Source of the DNA: Fonsecaea monophora
Taxonomy: Eukaryota; Ascomycota; Eurotiomycetes; Chaetothyriales; Herpotrichiellaceae
NCBI RefSeq assembly: GCF_001642475.1
Contig: NW_019174153.1
Span: forward strand, 1 to 14,392
Length of the DNA: 14,392 bases
Direction of reading: 5' to 3'
This document shows, in pieces, positions 1-8,157 of the stretch. The notes below the pieces were generated by a model. That model was given only the letters and a program-made list of their open reading frames with translations. It did no database searches and was not told the origin of the DNA. The first letter of the stretch is position 1, and each line of letters opens with the position of its first letter. The translations under genes were made by a program, and so were the position numbers.

Positions 1-82
1 TGTGGAAGTTGGGATGTGGTGTGGAAGTTGGGATGTGGTGTGGAAGTTGGGGATGTGGTGTGGAAGTTGGGATGTGGTGTGG
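1..82. repeat. 19-bp GT-rich minisatellite
   Basis: Four direct copies of the unit TGTGGAAGTTGGGATGTGG lie head to tail at 1-19, 20-38, 39-58 and 59-77, followed by a partial copy (TGTGG, 78-82). The third copy carries one extra G in its G run. The array begins at the first base of the window, so it probably continues to the left. It is G/T-rich on this strand but is not the TTAGGG telomere repeat. Confidence 0.95.
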
Positions 83-240
83 TAAAGGGGGAAGCATGAT
101 CAGTCTCGATTCGCTGCCATGTGTTTCCTCGCAGCCAACTGGATGGGAGATGTTGGATGGGAATTGGTGGGTTCTGGCACTACATAAAGATATTGGACGG
201 TAGATACATCAAAGCATAGATAGCTCAAGCCCACGTTCAT

Positions 241-1097
241 TCAAGATGTGGCGGCCTGAGGAGAGACCTCGGCAGGTTGCTTCATCCTTTTCTTCGCCTC
301 CTCGCTCAACTTATCCGCCTCTTCTCTAGTAGATTCAGGCAACTGACCCAGATTTCCCAGCTTATCGAAGAACCATATCCGAAACTGTTTCAGAGTGAGT
401 TAGTACGGCTATCCAGAAGTAATGCCGTCAAGAGAAAAGCAATTGGCAGGAAACTCCCTCTTACCCCGTCAAATGGCGTGCCCTGCCCGTGACTCGGCTC
501 GCAGATGAAGACGAAATAGATGATTGTGGCCGTGATCAACGTCTGCTGCAGCAGCTTTATGGCCTTGTTCCACCTGGGTCGCGCCCACTTTAAGGCGGCC
601 CTCCTCCTGTACGTCTTCTCGAAGTGGAACTGTTGCTTGGGGTCGAGGTTGCGGAAGTCGGGCGGCCACTTCTTGCGCGCGCGGTACGGGTTGTTGGTCA
701 CGCGGAAGGGCGCCGGCGTGTACGACGCGGACGGCTTGGGCGCGATGCCCAGCAGCGACAGGAACCATGTGTACGGCGTCAGTCTGGTGCCTGGGATTTC
801 GACCGGCGGGGGCGGGGACCGGGACTTTGGGTGTGCGTAGAGCGGTCGTGGGGTGGGGAGGGAGGAGAGGACTGAGGAGGAGGAGGGCGATGGGAAGCTG
901 TCGTAGGATGCGTCCGGCTTGGGTGACGATGCAGCTGAGGGTGGTGCTACCTGGCGGGTGAAGTTTGAGGGTGCGTATGGCGACGGAGAAGAAACGGCGT
1001 CGGATGAAGCATGGCGGCTGCTACTTGGGACGATGGAAGAGCGCCGACAATGCTTCATGAAGACCAGAGCGCGAGAGGCTCTCGCACATGCAGCCAT
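241..1097 (-). CDS. Probable mitochondrial single-pass membrane protein, function unknown
   Basis: Two exons: 1097-465 and 384-241, with an 80-bp intron (464-385). The intron has donor GTAAGA, a yeast-like TACTAAC branch site and acceptor CAG. The product is 258 residues. The intron is inferred because reading through it gives only a short unrelated tail, whereas splicing keeps frame and gives an aromatic, charged C-terminus (FRIWFFDKLGNLGQ). The N-terminus is rich in Arg, Ala and Ser with almost no acidic residues (first 30 residues), as in a mitochondrial presequence. Residues 35-100 are Ser/Pro-rich and probably disordered. Residues 108-180 form a dense Trp/Tyr/Arg core (YTWFLSLLGIAP, then NNPYRARKKWPPDF and FEKTYRRR) that looks conserved. 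Residues about 184-199 form one hydrophobic membrane segment. The core resembles fungal proteins of unassigned function, and I cannot name a role. An alternative start is Met14. Confidence 0.8.
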
Positions 1098-1582
1098 GTC
1101 TGTAGTACGGCGAGGGGAATATCGCCAGTGCAGGCGTGCTGAAGCTTACAATGGGCAACGAACATGTCGGTTGAGCACAAAACGAACGAGGTCTTGAAAA
1201 TGCAGTCGGAAGAATAGATTTTCCGATCAGCATATGAACACCCGCACTACCTGAATTAGGCATTGGCTCCGGTGGCTCTAATTACAATAATAATCATCGG
1301 AGTGACCGGTGACCGATCCATGACCTCATTCGTAGTTGTTGCGCTGCAACACGCACATGCCTCGGCATCAAGCAATCCAACAAACGCATATGCTACAGAG
1401 AAAATTGCCAGGAACAGATTGAAGACGGTTACATGGACCTTGTGACTTCGGTGATCATAAATCATTCAGACATTTCCCACATTCCTTGATCCTCTCCGTC
1501 TCGTTCTCTCCTTCTCATCTTGACTCCTTCCACGTCTATTTTCTTTGCTACCTTTCATAGTGATTGTGCCCTACGAGCCAAC
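1098..1582. promoter_or_regulatory. Shared divergent promoter region
   Basis: These 485 bp separate the start codons of the membrane-protein gene (left, minus strand) and the thiolase gene (right, plus strand), so both promoters must lie here. The last 100 bp before the thiolase are strongly CT-rich (about 1480-1560), a usual mark of fungal core promoters and 5' leaders. No clear TATA box is seen. One CCTCGG hexamer occurs at 1360-1365 and is listed separately. Confidence 0.7.
1360..1365 (+). promoter_or_regulatory. Candidate fatty-acid response element (CCTCGG)
   Basis: CCTCGG is the core recognised by FarA/FarB-type Zn2Cys6 regulators that induce beta-oxidation genes in Aspergillus. This copy lies about 220 bp upstream of the thiolase start. 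A second copy at 1685-1690 is inside coding sequence. One hexamer in a 485-bp region can easily occur by chance, so this call rests mainly on the identity of the downstream gene. Confidence 0.35.
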
Positions 1583-2971
1583 ATGTCTGCTGGTATGTAA
1601 CGCCCCTGCGATCTATCCTCGTGTCACTAACATGTGAAACTCTGGTATTATAGCACAAGCCCGCCTCTCCCAGGTTTCAAGCCACCTCGGTGGCAATAAG
1701 CAGTCCATCCTCTCCAAATCGCCCGACGATGTCGTCGTTACCTGTGCCATCCGCACGCCCTTTACGAAAGGCGGCAAAGGTCTCCTGAAGGACACCGCCG
1801 CCGCGGACCTATTGGCACTCACTTTCAAGAACCTCCTTGAGCGCTCAAAGATAGACCCTAGTCTTGTCGAGGACATTGCCACGGGCTGCGTGCTTGCTCC
1901 AGGAGGTGGTGCCACTGAATACCGCGCAGCTGCTCTCGTTGCTGGATTTCCGGAATCGACCGCTGTCAGGTCCCTAAACAGACAATGCTCCTCTGGTCTG
2001 CAGGCATGTGTGGACATTGCCAATGCGATCCGAGCCGGCATGATCGAGATTGGCATCGGCTCGGGTGTTGAGAGCATGTCTTCCCAGTACGGACCCGGTG
2101 CGGTCACTGAATTCTCCGATCTTCTGGAAAACCACATGCAGGCCGCAAACTGCAAGGTGCCAATGGGTGTCCTCTCAGAACAGATGGCAAAGGACCGCAA
2201 GATTGCTCGCGCTGACCAAGATGCATTTGCCGCCTCATCATACCAGAAGGCTCTCAAAGCACAACAAGCCGGTCTCTTTGACGAGGAGATCGCGCCCATC
2301 ACCGTCAAATACACCGATCCCAAGACCGAGGAAGAGAAGACGGTGACGGTCACAAAAGATGACGGTGTCAGACCAGGAATCACGGCCGAGTCTTTGGGCA
2401 AGATTCGTCCCGCTTTCGCAAAGGACGGCTCCATCCATGCTGGCAACGCTTCACAGATCTCCGACGGTGCCGCTGCGGTCCTGCTCATGAAACGCAGCAC
2501 CGCTGAACGTCTGGGCCAACCCATCCTAGGAAAATTTGTGGCAGCCTCTGTAGTTGGTGTGCCGCCTTTGCTCATGGGTATCGGGCCGTGGAAGGCTATC
2601 CCCGTGGCCCTCGAGAAGGCTGGTATTTCTAAGGATGATGTGGACATCTACGAGATCAACGAGGCCTTTGCAAGCCAATGTGTCTGGTGCGTCAAGGAAC
2701 TGGGCTTGCCTTTTGAGAAGGTCAATCCCAAGGGCGGTGCCATTGCCTTTGGCCACCCCCTAGGCTGCACTGGCGCCCGACAAGTGAGCACCCTCTTCAC
2801 GGAGCTGAAGAGGACGGGGAAGAAGATTGGCGTGACGAGCATGTGCGTGGGCACGGGAATGTAAGTGTTTTCTTCTCTTTCTTGCTTTCATCCACCCACC
2901 CTTTTCTGTGTCTTCTGAGTTCTCCGCTAACAAACTACAGGGGCATGGCTGCTGTATGGGTCGCCGAGTAG
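1583..2971 (+). CDS. POT1: Peroxisomal 3-ketoacyl-CoA thiolase (acetyl-CoA acyltransferase)
   Basis: Cleaves 3-ketoacyl-CoA with CoA to acetyl-CoA and a shortened acyl-CoA, the last step of peroxisomal beta-oxidation. Three exons: 1583-1592 (only 10 nt), 1654-2860 and 2941-2971. The introns are 1593-1653 (GTATGT...TAG, CTAAC branch) and 2861-2940 (GTAAGT...CAG). Both splices keep frame, giving 415 residues, the usual length. Residues 7-15 (RLSQVSSHL) match the PTS2 import signal exactly. Catalytic residues are present: nucleophile Cys115 in NRQCSSG, His371 in GHPLG and Cys401 in MCVGTGMG; the NEAF motif is also present. The second intron splits the last motif, so without splicing the protein would stop at GTGM and lose its final nine residues. 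The start has a good context (CAACATG). Symbol is by family; this is the yeast POT1/FOX3 type. Confidence 0.96.
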
Positions 2972-3102
2972 TACAAGAGAAATATTACAAAATACCACCA
3001 AAGGACAATTTTAGAATCCGGGTCCGCAAGAGACCTCAACCTACCATCCATCGCTGTCTCCAGTGTCCGGTGCCCGCGGGATGAATGGAATTGGGGAAAG
3101 AA

Positions 3103-3108
3103 AATAAA
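3103..3108 (+). terminator. Likely polyadenylation signal of the thiolase gene
   Basis: AATAAA lies 132 bases after the thiolase stop codon, within an A-rich stretch (GAAAATAAAAG). The distance suits a fungal 3' UTR. This is motif evidence only. Confidence 0.5.
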
Positions 3109-3404
3109 AGCAGAACAACATGATCAGATCAGGTCTGAAGATGCATGGCCACTTATGTACAACCCCGGTTTCATACCTCCAGGCCTTGTGGTCTTTTTCC
3201 CAATCTACTTTTCGACTCTGGAAATTGTGGGGGGAGCTATCTGCCACAGTCTTGTATGACGCATCTCCTCCGCCACAGTATATCTGTACGTGTATTCCTC
3301 TGTGTCTGCGCAGCGTGGGTTTCGCTGGGCGTATCGGGCACCGGGGATGCGGGATACTGGAGAACAGGACTTGACTTGTACGTGTAGTTGGTGTATTACT
3401 CGTC

Positions 3405-3560
3405 GGTACGTACCTAGGTATCTAGGTATATATACCTTCACAATACTTATCCTTGTATTTGTTCAGACACCTGTACTTGTACTTGTACTTGCTGGATATA
3501 TCGCCACCCGCACGCATGCATGCATGTAACGCAGGTACCAGGTACTTACCTACCTAGGAA
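3405..3560. repeat. CTAGGTA motif cluster with microsatellites
   Basis: Contains the perfect palindrome TACCTAGGTA (3411-3420), followed by ATCTAGGTATATATACC (to 3436). Three tandem TGTACT hexamers lie at 3472-3489, GCAT tetramers at 3514-3526, and a second set of GGTAC/TACCTAGG motifs at 3533-3558. These are short, self-complementary and intergenic. Such TACCTAGGTA-rich tracts are common between genes in filamentous ascomycetes; no function is shown here. Confidence 0.7.
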
Positions 3561-4229
3561 CTCATCATGTCCATGTTAGGAATATTATTATCGCGAGAGA
3601 TTTCTTTCTCGATACGACAAATCTGATCTAATGGATCTGACTTGTCGGATACCAACATCAATCCAAACCAAACATGGGTAGCTGGGTAAGGTAGCTGGCG
3701 GATCGCAATCAAGGCACATGGAATATCCGTAACTGTTTTTTTCATCTGCAATTGTCATTATCGAGCCCAAGTTTCTACCTAGCTATCTAGATAAGCTGAT
3801 CTGAATGAGCCACACCAGTCCATGTCACTGTGTCTCCGTGATGAATCTTAGCACACACTCTCGCCCTAGCTTCCAGCTGCCAACTCTCGCCTTGTGTCAA
3901 TGTCTCGCTCCCCTGCTGAATCCCTCTCAACCAGTGATTCGTTCAATGTACCGGCTCCATATCGCTTGTCCTTGTCAATAGCCACCAGCCCAATTCGTTG
4001 ATTTTAGCTCCTGTTTGATCAACTGTCTCCTGCTCGTCCATTTTCATAGCCACCTTTGGTTCAATTCTTTCTTTCGCTTGTGGTTGCAATGGTCGTCACC
4101 GTACCCGAAGATGTGTAACGAAGCCCCAATCAGCACAACACCGATGTCTCTTCTGCCACGCTCTTATCTCTCGGTCCGACTGTCATATTTGCCATCTCGT
4201 GTGGTGGTTACGTGTCCCTTCTTGTCCAC

Positions 4230-6338
4230 TCAAGACTCGTGCGTATTCAATTTCCCATCAATCCTCAGACCGGCCATCAGTGCCCTCAAATCGCGGCTCA
4301 CCTGCGAAATGCTCGACTCGTTGACCTCTCCAAAGCGTGAGAGGGAATGAAAGAGTGCTTCGGAATCTGTCTCGCTGGGGTCATGGTAGCCTGGACCTGA
4401 CAGGCGAACGCCGGCAGGATGGGATGCACTGTCGTAATCAGAAGTGGTCGAGGACGCAGCGGACGTAGAGCTGGAGTCTGACTCGTACCCGCCCTTTTCG
4501 CTCTTTGAGGCAATCGATGGTTTGGGTTTGCCCTTCGACTTGGCGTTTGACTTGTGATGATTCTTCTTGCCCGTCTGTTTTGCCGTGTCACTGTCGCTCT
4601 CGCCACTATCCTCACTCCATCCATCATCATTCTCACTTTCCCAACCCTCTCCATCACTAGCACTATCATAATCTTCCGCGTCCTCATCCACTGCTGCCAC
4701 CACATCCTTGAAGGTAAGTGACTTGGACGTCGGCACCTCATAAACTTCGGTTACTTCGATCCACGTTCTGACTGTGCGTTTCTCGCCGTGGTCCCCGGCC
4801 TCTCGCTTGACCGAGTGTTGATGTCGCACACTGCCATACGTGGTGATTTTGCTCACGTGCTCTGAGAGGTCGAGACGAGATACTTGAGATCTGACGCTGC
4901 GTAGCGTTGGCTTGGATCTGAGCAGGGTGTATTTGGCAGACTTGGCCGAGCGTGGGGATCTGTTCTGCTTGTTCTGTGGCTTTGCAGATATGGCGCGGTC
5001 CTCTCGGTCATGAACAGCTGCAGGGTGCTTTTGCTTGGGTGTTTCCTCGACCTTTGCTTGTTTTTCACCCTCCTTCTCTTCACTTTCGGCAGTCGCCAAC
5101 TCTCCTATCTCCATTTCTCCACCTCTCATCTTCAAAGCTAGTTCCTCAGATCCGGACGCTGCATCGCTTGCCGTGAACGTACTGTTCGCCCTGCTTCTCA
5201 CGTCCGAGATCCCGAAGGTCCTGCCCTGGTCTCTGACCCATTTCTCCGCGGTTTCCGCGTCTTCACGACTCGCCAACTCAACGGTATATTCATTCTTCAA
5301 GAGTCTCGGTTTTCCACCCCTCGCAACCTTGGCATCCACAAGTCCTTTCTTGATGGCGCGGGTTTCTTTTTCGAAGGCTTCCGGGTCCGTTGCATGCTGA
5401 AGGCGGTACTGTTCAACAAGCTGTGGTTCAGAGATACGGTGGAGACTCGGAAGAGTAGGCATTGACAGCGCTGCTGCTACCGAGTGTGTCTTGTGGAAGA
5501 TGGTGTCGGGAGGTGTGGGAGGTGGAGGTTGTAGGAAGCCACGCGAGCGTTGAGAGTCTGTGGTTGCTTCAGTTTCCGCTTGAGAGGCATTTGTTGGTGT
5601 CAGGTCGTCGTTGGCATAGATGTTCTGCTGGTCCTTAGACCCAGACCCTCCACCACCGTGGAAGCCAGCGACGACTTTGGGAGCATTGCCACGTTTGTCT
5701 GCATTCTTTGTCTTCATGGGTTTGTCTGGTTGATCGCTGTCGTCGCTGTCATCCTCTCCTTTGCCTTTTGCCTTTGTTTTCTTTGCGTCTTTCACGGCAT
5801 CACGCCAGAGGCTGATCAACTCGCGTGCTTCCTCGCTCGCTTCGATCCTGGAGATTGGACCCCAGCTGACCTTCTGCACAGGATCAGTGGTTTCGGTAAC
5901 TACTGTACCACCAGGCATGGGGCATTGTACCGACATGACAGGTACGGACTCCGACTTGGGTTTTGTTACACCACTGTTGGACTGGTGTCCGTGGCGGTCA
6001 CCCTTGTCAATTTTGCGCATGTGGACAGGAACTCTCATGCCAGGAAACACCGCTTTGTGGTACTTGTTGCTCGTGGCTGACATGAACTTTTGTGGCTTTG
6101 CGGAAGCAGGACCAGTGGCACCAGGTGTGGCCTTGCTAGCTTCGGCTGAATTTGCAAGTCGTCTAGCTGCTGCGCGACTTCTCAAGAAGGCGAGACCGGG
6201 CGTGGGATCATGACGAGGTTTACCGCCAGTGCCAGTGCCTGTGTTACCCTTGCGATACTGTACAGGATCAACTCCATCACCTCGCTGCCCGTCATCTGAG
6301 TCGCTGTCAGCGCCTTGTCCCCAGGTACTACTCATCAT
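4230..6338 (-). CDS. Large disordered charged protein, function unknown
   Basis: One uninterrupted reading frame of 702 residues starts at the tandem ATGs 6338/6335 (product begins MMSSTWGQ). The frame stays open further upstream, but only to a TTG, so the ATG is preferred. The protein is mostly low complexity: Ser/Asp-rich at the N-terminus (residues 8-16), Lys/Asp-rich near 185-210, and a polyproline patch (PPPPTPPDT) near 271-279. A region at about 305-375 looks more ordered (PQLVEQYRLQ, then KNEYTVELAS and AEKWVRDQG). After it come a strongly acidic block (about 552-584), a Lys-rich block (591-616) and a Ser/Thr/Asp tail. There is no signal peptide or membrane segment. The charge pattern suggests a nuclear or scaffold protein, but I recognise no domain. 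Confidence 0.8.
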   Translation of the reverse strand: MMSSTWGQGADSDSDDGQRGDGVDPVQYRKGNTGTGTGGKPRHDPTPGLAFLRSRAAARRLANSAEASKATPGATGPASAKPQKFMSATSNKYHKAVFPGMRVPVHMRKIDKGDRHGHQSNSGVTKPKSESVPVMSVQCPMPGGTVVTETTDPVQKVSWGPISRIEASEEARELISLWRDAVKDAKKTKAKGKGEDDSDDSDQPDKPMKTKNADKRGNAPKVVAGFHGGGGSGSKDQQNIYANDDLTPTNASQAETEATTDSQRSRGFLQPPPPTPPDTIFHKTHSVAAALSMPTLPSLHRISEPQLVEQYRLQHATDPEAFEKETRAIKKGLVDAKVARGGKPRLLKNEYTVELASREDAETAEKWVRDQGRTFGISDVRSRANSTFTASDAASGSEELALKMRGGEMEIGELATAESEEKEGEKQAKVEETPKQKHPAAVHDREDRAISAKPQNKQNRSPRSAKSAKYTLLRSKPTLRSVRSQVSRLDLSEHVSKITTYGSVRHQHSVKREAGDHGEKRTVRTWIEVTEVYEVPTSKSLTFKDVVAAVDEDAEDYDSASDGEGWESENDDGWSEDSGESDSDTAKQTGKKNHHKSNAKSKGKPKPSIASKSEKGGYESDSSSTSAASSTTSDYDSASHPAGVRLSGPGYHDPSETDSEALFHSLSRFGEVNESSISQVSRDLRALMAGLRIDGKLNTHES

Positions 6339-6954
6339 CGTGATTGCACCGCAGTTCGCGCGGCTTGAGGGCTGACGAGTGAGGCTTTGCAGCAGAACAG
6401 GATCCGGTGCAGGATGTGACCTTGTGGAGTCTCCCAGGCAGACCAACGGCTAGGGAGGAGGTTGAACGCGCGGGTCCAGCGGCGGTGGACGCTTGACTCT
6501 TGCGCCTCAAACTGTCTCTCAGGTCAGCGCGATGAAAGAGGAGCGCGCAGCAACGATACAAACGATGGCGGCGACGCGGAATAGGGAAGGAGCAATCTTA
6601 CAGAAGACTCGGAGAACACGGTGCGGCAAAGGTAGGTTTCGTCTTGTACGACTGAGGCAGGGAGTGAAAGTGAGGGTAAGGCAAAAGACAAACAGCCTTC
6701 GTGATACTTAGCGAGGACAGGACCAATTTCACATCACTTCACTTCACAACAACGACAGCGAGGTAACGTGACAACCGCCAAGCGGCAACGGACTGGAATC
6801 ACTGTTCTGCTCTCAAGGAAGTTGATCCGAGAGTCACATACGCCAGGCAGGAGACTTCTTTGTGATCAGAGTCTTCCATCAGGACGACACTGTCTGTCTG
6901 GCTTCTGAAAAAAAAAAGGGGGGGGGTTTTCCCACGTCACCATGCACGATCAGA
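6339..6954. other. 5' region of the disordered-protein gene and 3' region of the reductase gene
   Basis: The upstream part probably includes a 5' UTR intron of the disordered-protein gene on the minus strand (6601-6512; donor GTAAGA, CTGAC branch site, acceptor ACAG, 90 bp). No other gene is evident. At 6908-6926 an A10-G9 homopolymer pair lies just past the reductase stop codon. Confidence 0.5.
6512..6601 (-). other. Putative 5' UTR intron
   Basis: On the minus strand, GTAAGATTGC at 6601 and GCGCTGACCTGAGAGACAG ending at 6512 form a good fungal donor, branch site and acceptor 90 bases apart. It lies 174 bases upstream of the ATG of the disordered-protein gene. Its use cannot be tested from coding frame because it would lie in the leader. 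Confidence 0.4.
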
Positions 6955-8044
6955 TCAATAGCCTTGTCTCTTCTTGGGCATGTACGGCTCTTCGAGGTAT
7001 TTGATATCCTCATCGCTGAGCTTGATCTTGCACGCCTCGACTGCCTCATCCATCCTCTCCTTCTTGTTCAAGCCCACAATCGGGCAGACGTCCTTCTTGC
7101 TCAGACACCAAGCAATGGCAATCTGGGCCATGGTCTTGCCCATTTTCTTGGCCACCTCCTCGACCCTCCCCACGATCTCTTCGTCGACTTTGTCTTCCTT
7201 GGCGCGGATCCCAGTCTTCAGATAGTTGTCCGTCTTCTCACGCAGGGTGTCTCGGGTTTTATAAGGACGGGCCAAGGCTCCGCGTGCGACGGGCGACCAC
7301 GGCACAAGACCGACGCCCGTGTGGTTGCAGTAAGGGATCATCTCGTTTTCTTCTTCCCGATAGATCAGATTGTAGTAGTTCTGCATCGAGATGAACTTGT
7401 GCCACCCGTGCTTCTCGGCGACATTCTGCAGTTCTTGAAACTCCCACGCCGCCATACTAGAGGCACCGATGTAGCGGACCTTGCCGGACTCGACCACATC
7501 ATTGAGCGCCCTCATGATCTCCTCGCGAGGGACCGACCGGTCGAGACGATGGATCTGGAGGACGTCGATGTAGGTGCCCAGCCGCGCGACACTCTTATCC
7601 ACTGCATCGAGGATGTGTTTGCGGCTGAGACCCGTCTGGTTCAGCATGTCGCCGTCGTTGACCGAGCTGGCAGCGATTCCACTGCCAGGGGTGTCCGGAG
7701 TCACGCCGAAGTAGCACTTGCTCAGAATCACCAGGCGCTCGCGGGGGATATTGTATTGCTTGATCGCCTTGCCGATGATCTGCTCGGATCGACCGTGGCT
7801 GTACACGTCGGCGGTGTCCCAGGTCCGGATGCCGACCTTGTACGCATATTCCAGCAGGGGCAACGAGTCTTCTTCATTCAGGACCCAACCTTGCCACTCT
7901 GGCGTGCCGTAGGACATGGCCCCCCTGTTCCATTCCCGGATTAGCATCGCCTCCTCCAGTCTCTGGATGGTTCTGGGTTGTGAGTACTCACAGGATGACC
8001 TTGGAGACCTTGAGTCCGCTCTTACCGAGGTTTTGATACTCCAT
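6955..8044 (-). CDS. Aldo/keto reductase (NADPH-dependent, aryl-alcohol-dehydrogenase-like)
   Basis: Reduces an aldehyde or ketone with NADPH; the substrate cannot be read from sequence. Two exons: 8044-7992 and 7924-6955, with a 67-bp intron (7991-7925; GTGAGT...CAG, CTAAT branch). Splicing restores the expected family start MEYQNLGKSGLKVSKVILGA and gives 340 residues, normal for these (beta/alpha)8-barrel enzymes. The catalytic tetrad is present: Asp54 and Tyr59 (WDTADVYSHG), Lys87 (LSKCYFG) and His143 (LQIHRLD). The cofactor-side motif IVGLNKKERMDEA is near the C-terminus. The C-terminus (KRQGY) has no peroxisomal signal, so the enzyme is probably cytosolic. It resembles yeast YPL088W and Aspergillus versiconal hemiacetal acetate reductase, but this is a large family and no polyketide gene is nearby. 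A TATA box lies 107 bp upstream. Confidence 0.95.
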
Positions 8045-8150
8045 TCTTATGAACTGTCTGTCGAAAGAAATGATTTGATTCTCTGGGGACTTTGGTCGAA
8101 TGTTTAAACAAAAAAGACTGAATAGGTTCTGACGAGCAGGTTTGGCTACC

Positions 8151-8157
8151 TTTTATA
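8151..8157 (-). promoter_or_regulatory. TATA box of the aldo/keto reductase gene
   Basis: The minus strand reads GGGTATAAAAGG, a consensus TATA box, 107 bases upstream of the ATG at 8044. Transcription would start near 8120, leaving a leader of about 80 bases. It is the only clear TATA box noticed near a gene start in this window, which hints at regulated rather than housekeeping expression. Confidence 0.65.

Larger units (their letters stand above)
2972..4229. other. Long intergenic region with short repeats, no gene seen
   Basis: The thiolase (+) and the next gene (-) converge here, so the region should hold both 3' ends. It contains a likely polyadenylation signal near 3103, a cluster of CTAGGTA motifs and microsatellites at about 3405-3560, and a further CTAGCTATCTAG stretch near 3779-3790. 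The open frames are short, overlap one another and show no recognisable protein. No tRNA-like T-loop was found. Confidence 0.6.

Noticed and set aside
1..82. GT-rich array as a telomere
   Set aside because: The 19-bp unit is not TTAGGG-like and unique coding sequence follows; it is an ordinary minisatellite.
1613..2647. 344-codon frame on the minus strand opposite the thiolase
   Set aside because: It is an antisense shadow of a well-supported spliced thiolase, has no recognisable domain and arises from the codon bias of the sense strand.
4062..4072. GGTTCAATTC resembling a tRNA T-loop
   Set aside because: Flanking bases do not pair into a T-stem and no acceptor or anticodon stem can be drawn.
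5550..6213. Plus-strand frames of 176 and 150 codons
   Set aside because: Antisense to the long disordered-protein gene, with no supporting features.
6339..6446. 36-codon N-terminal extension of the disordered protein
   Set aside because: The extension begins with TTG, not ATG; the tandem ATGs at 6338/6335 are the first proper starts in this frame.
6862..7944. 360-codon plus-strand frame opposite the aldo/keto reductase
   Set aside because: The minus strand encodes a complete reductase with its full catalytic tetrad; the plus frame is its antisense shadow.
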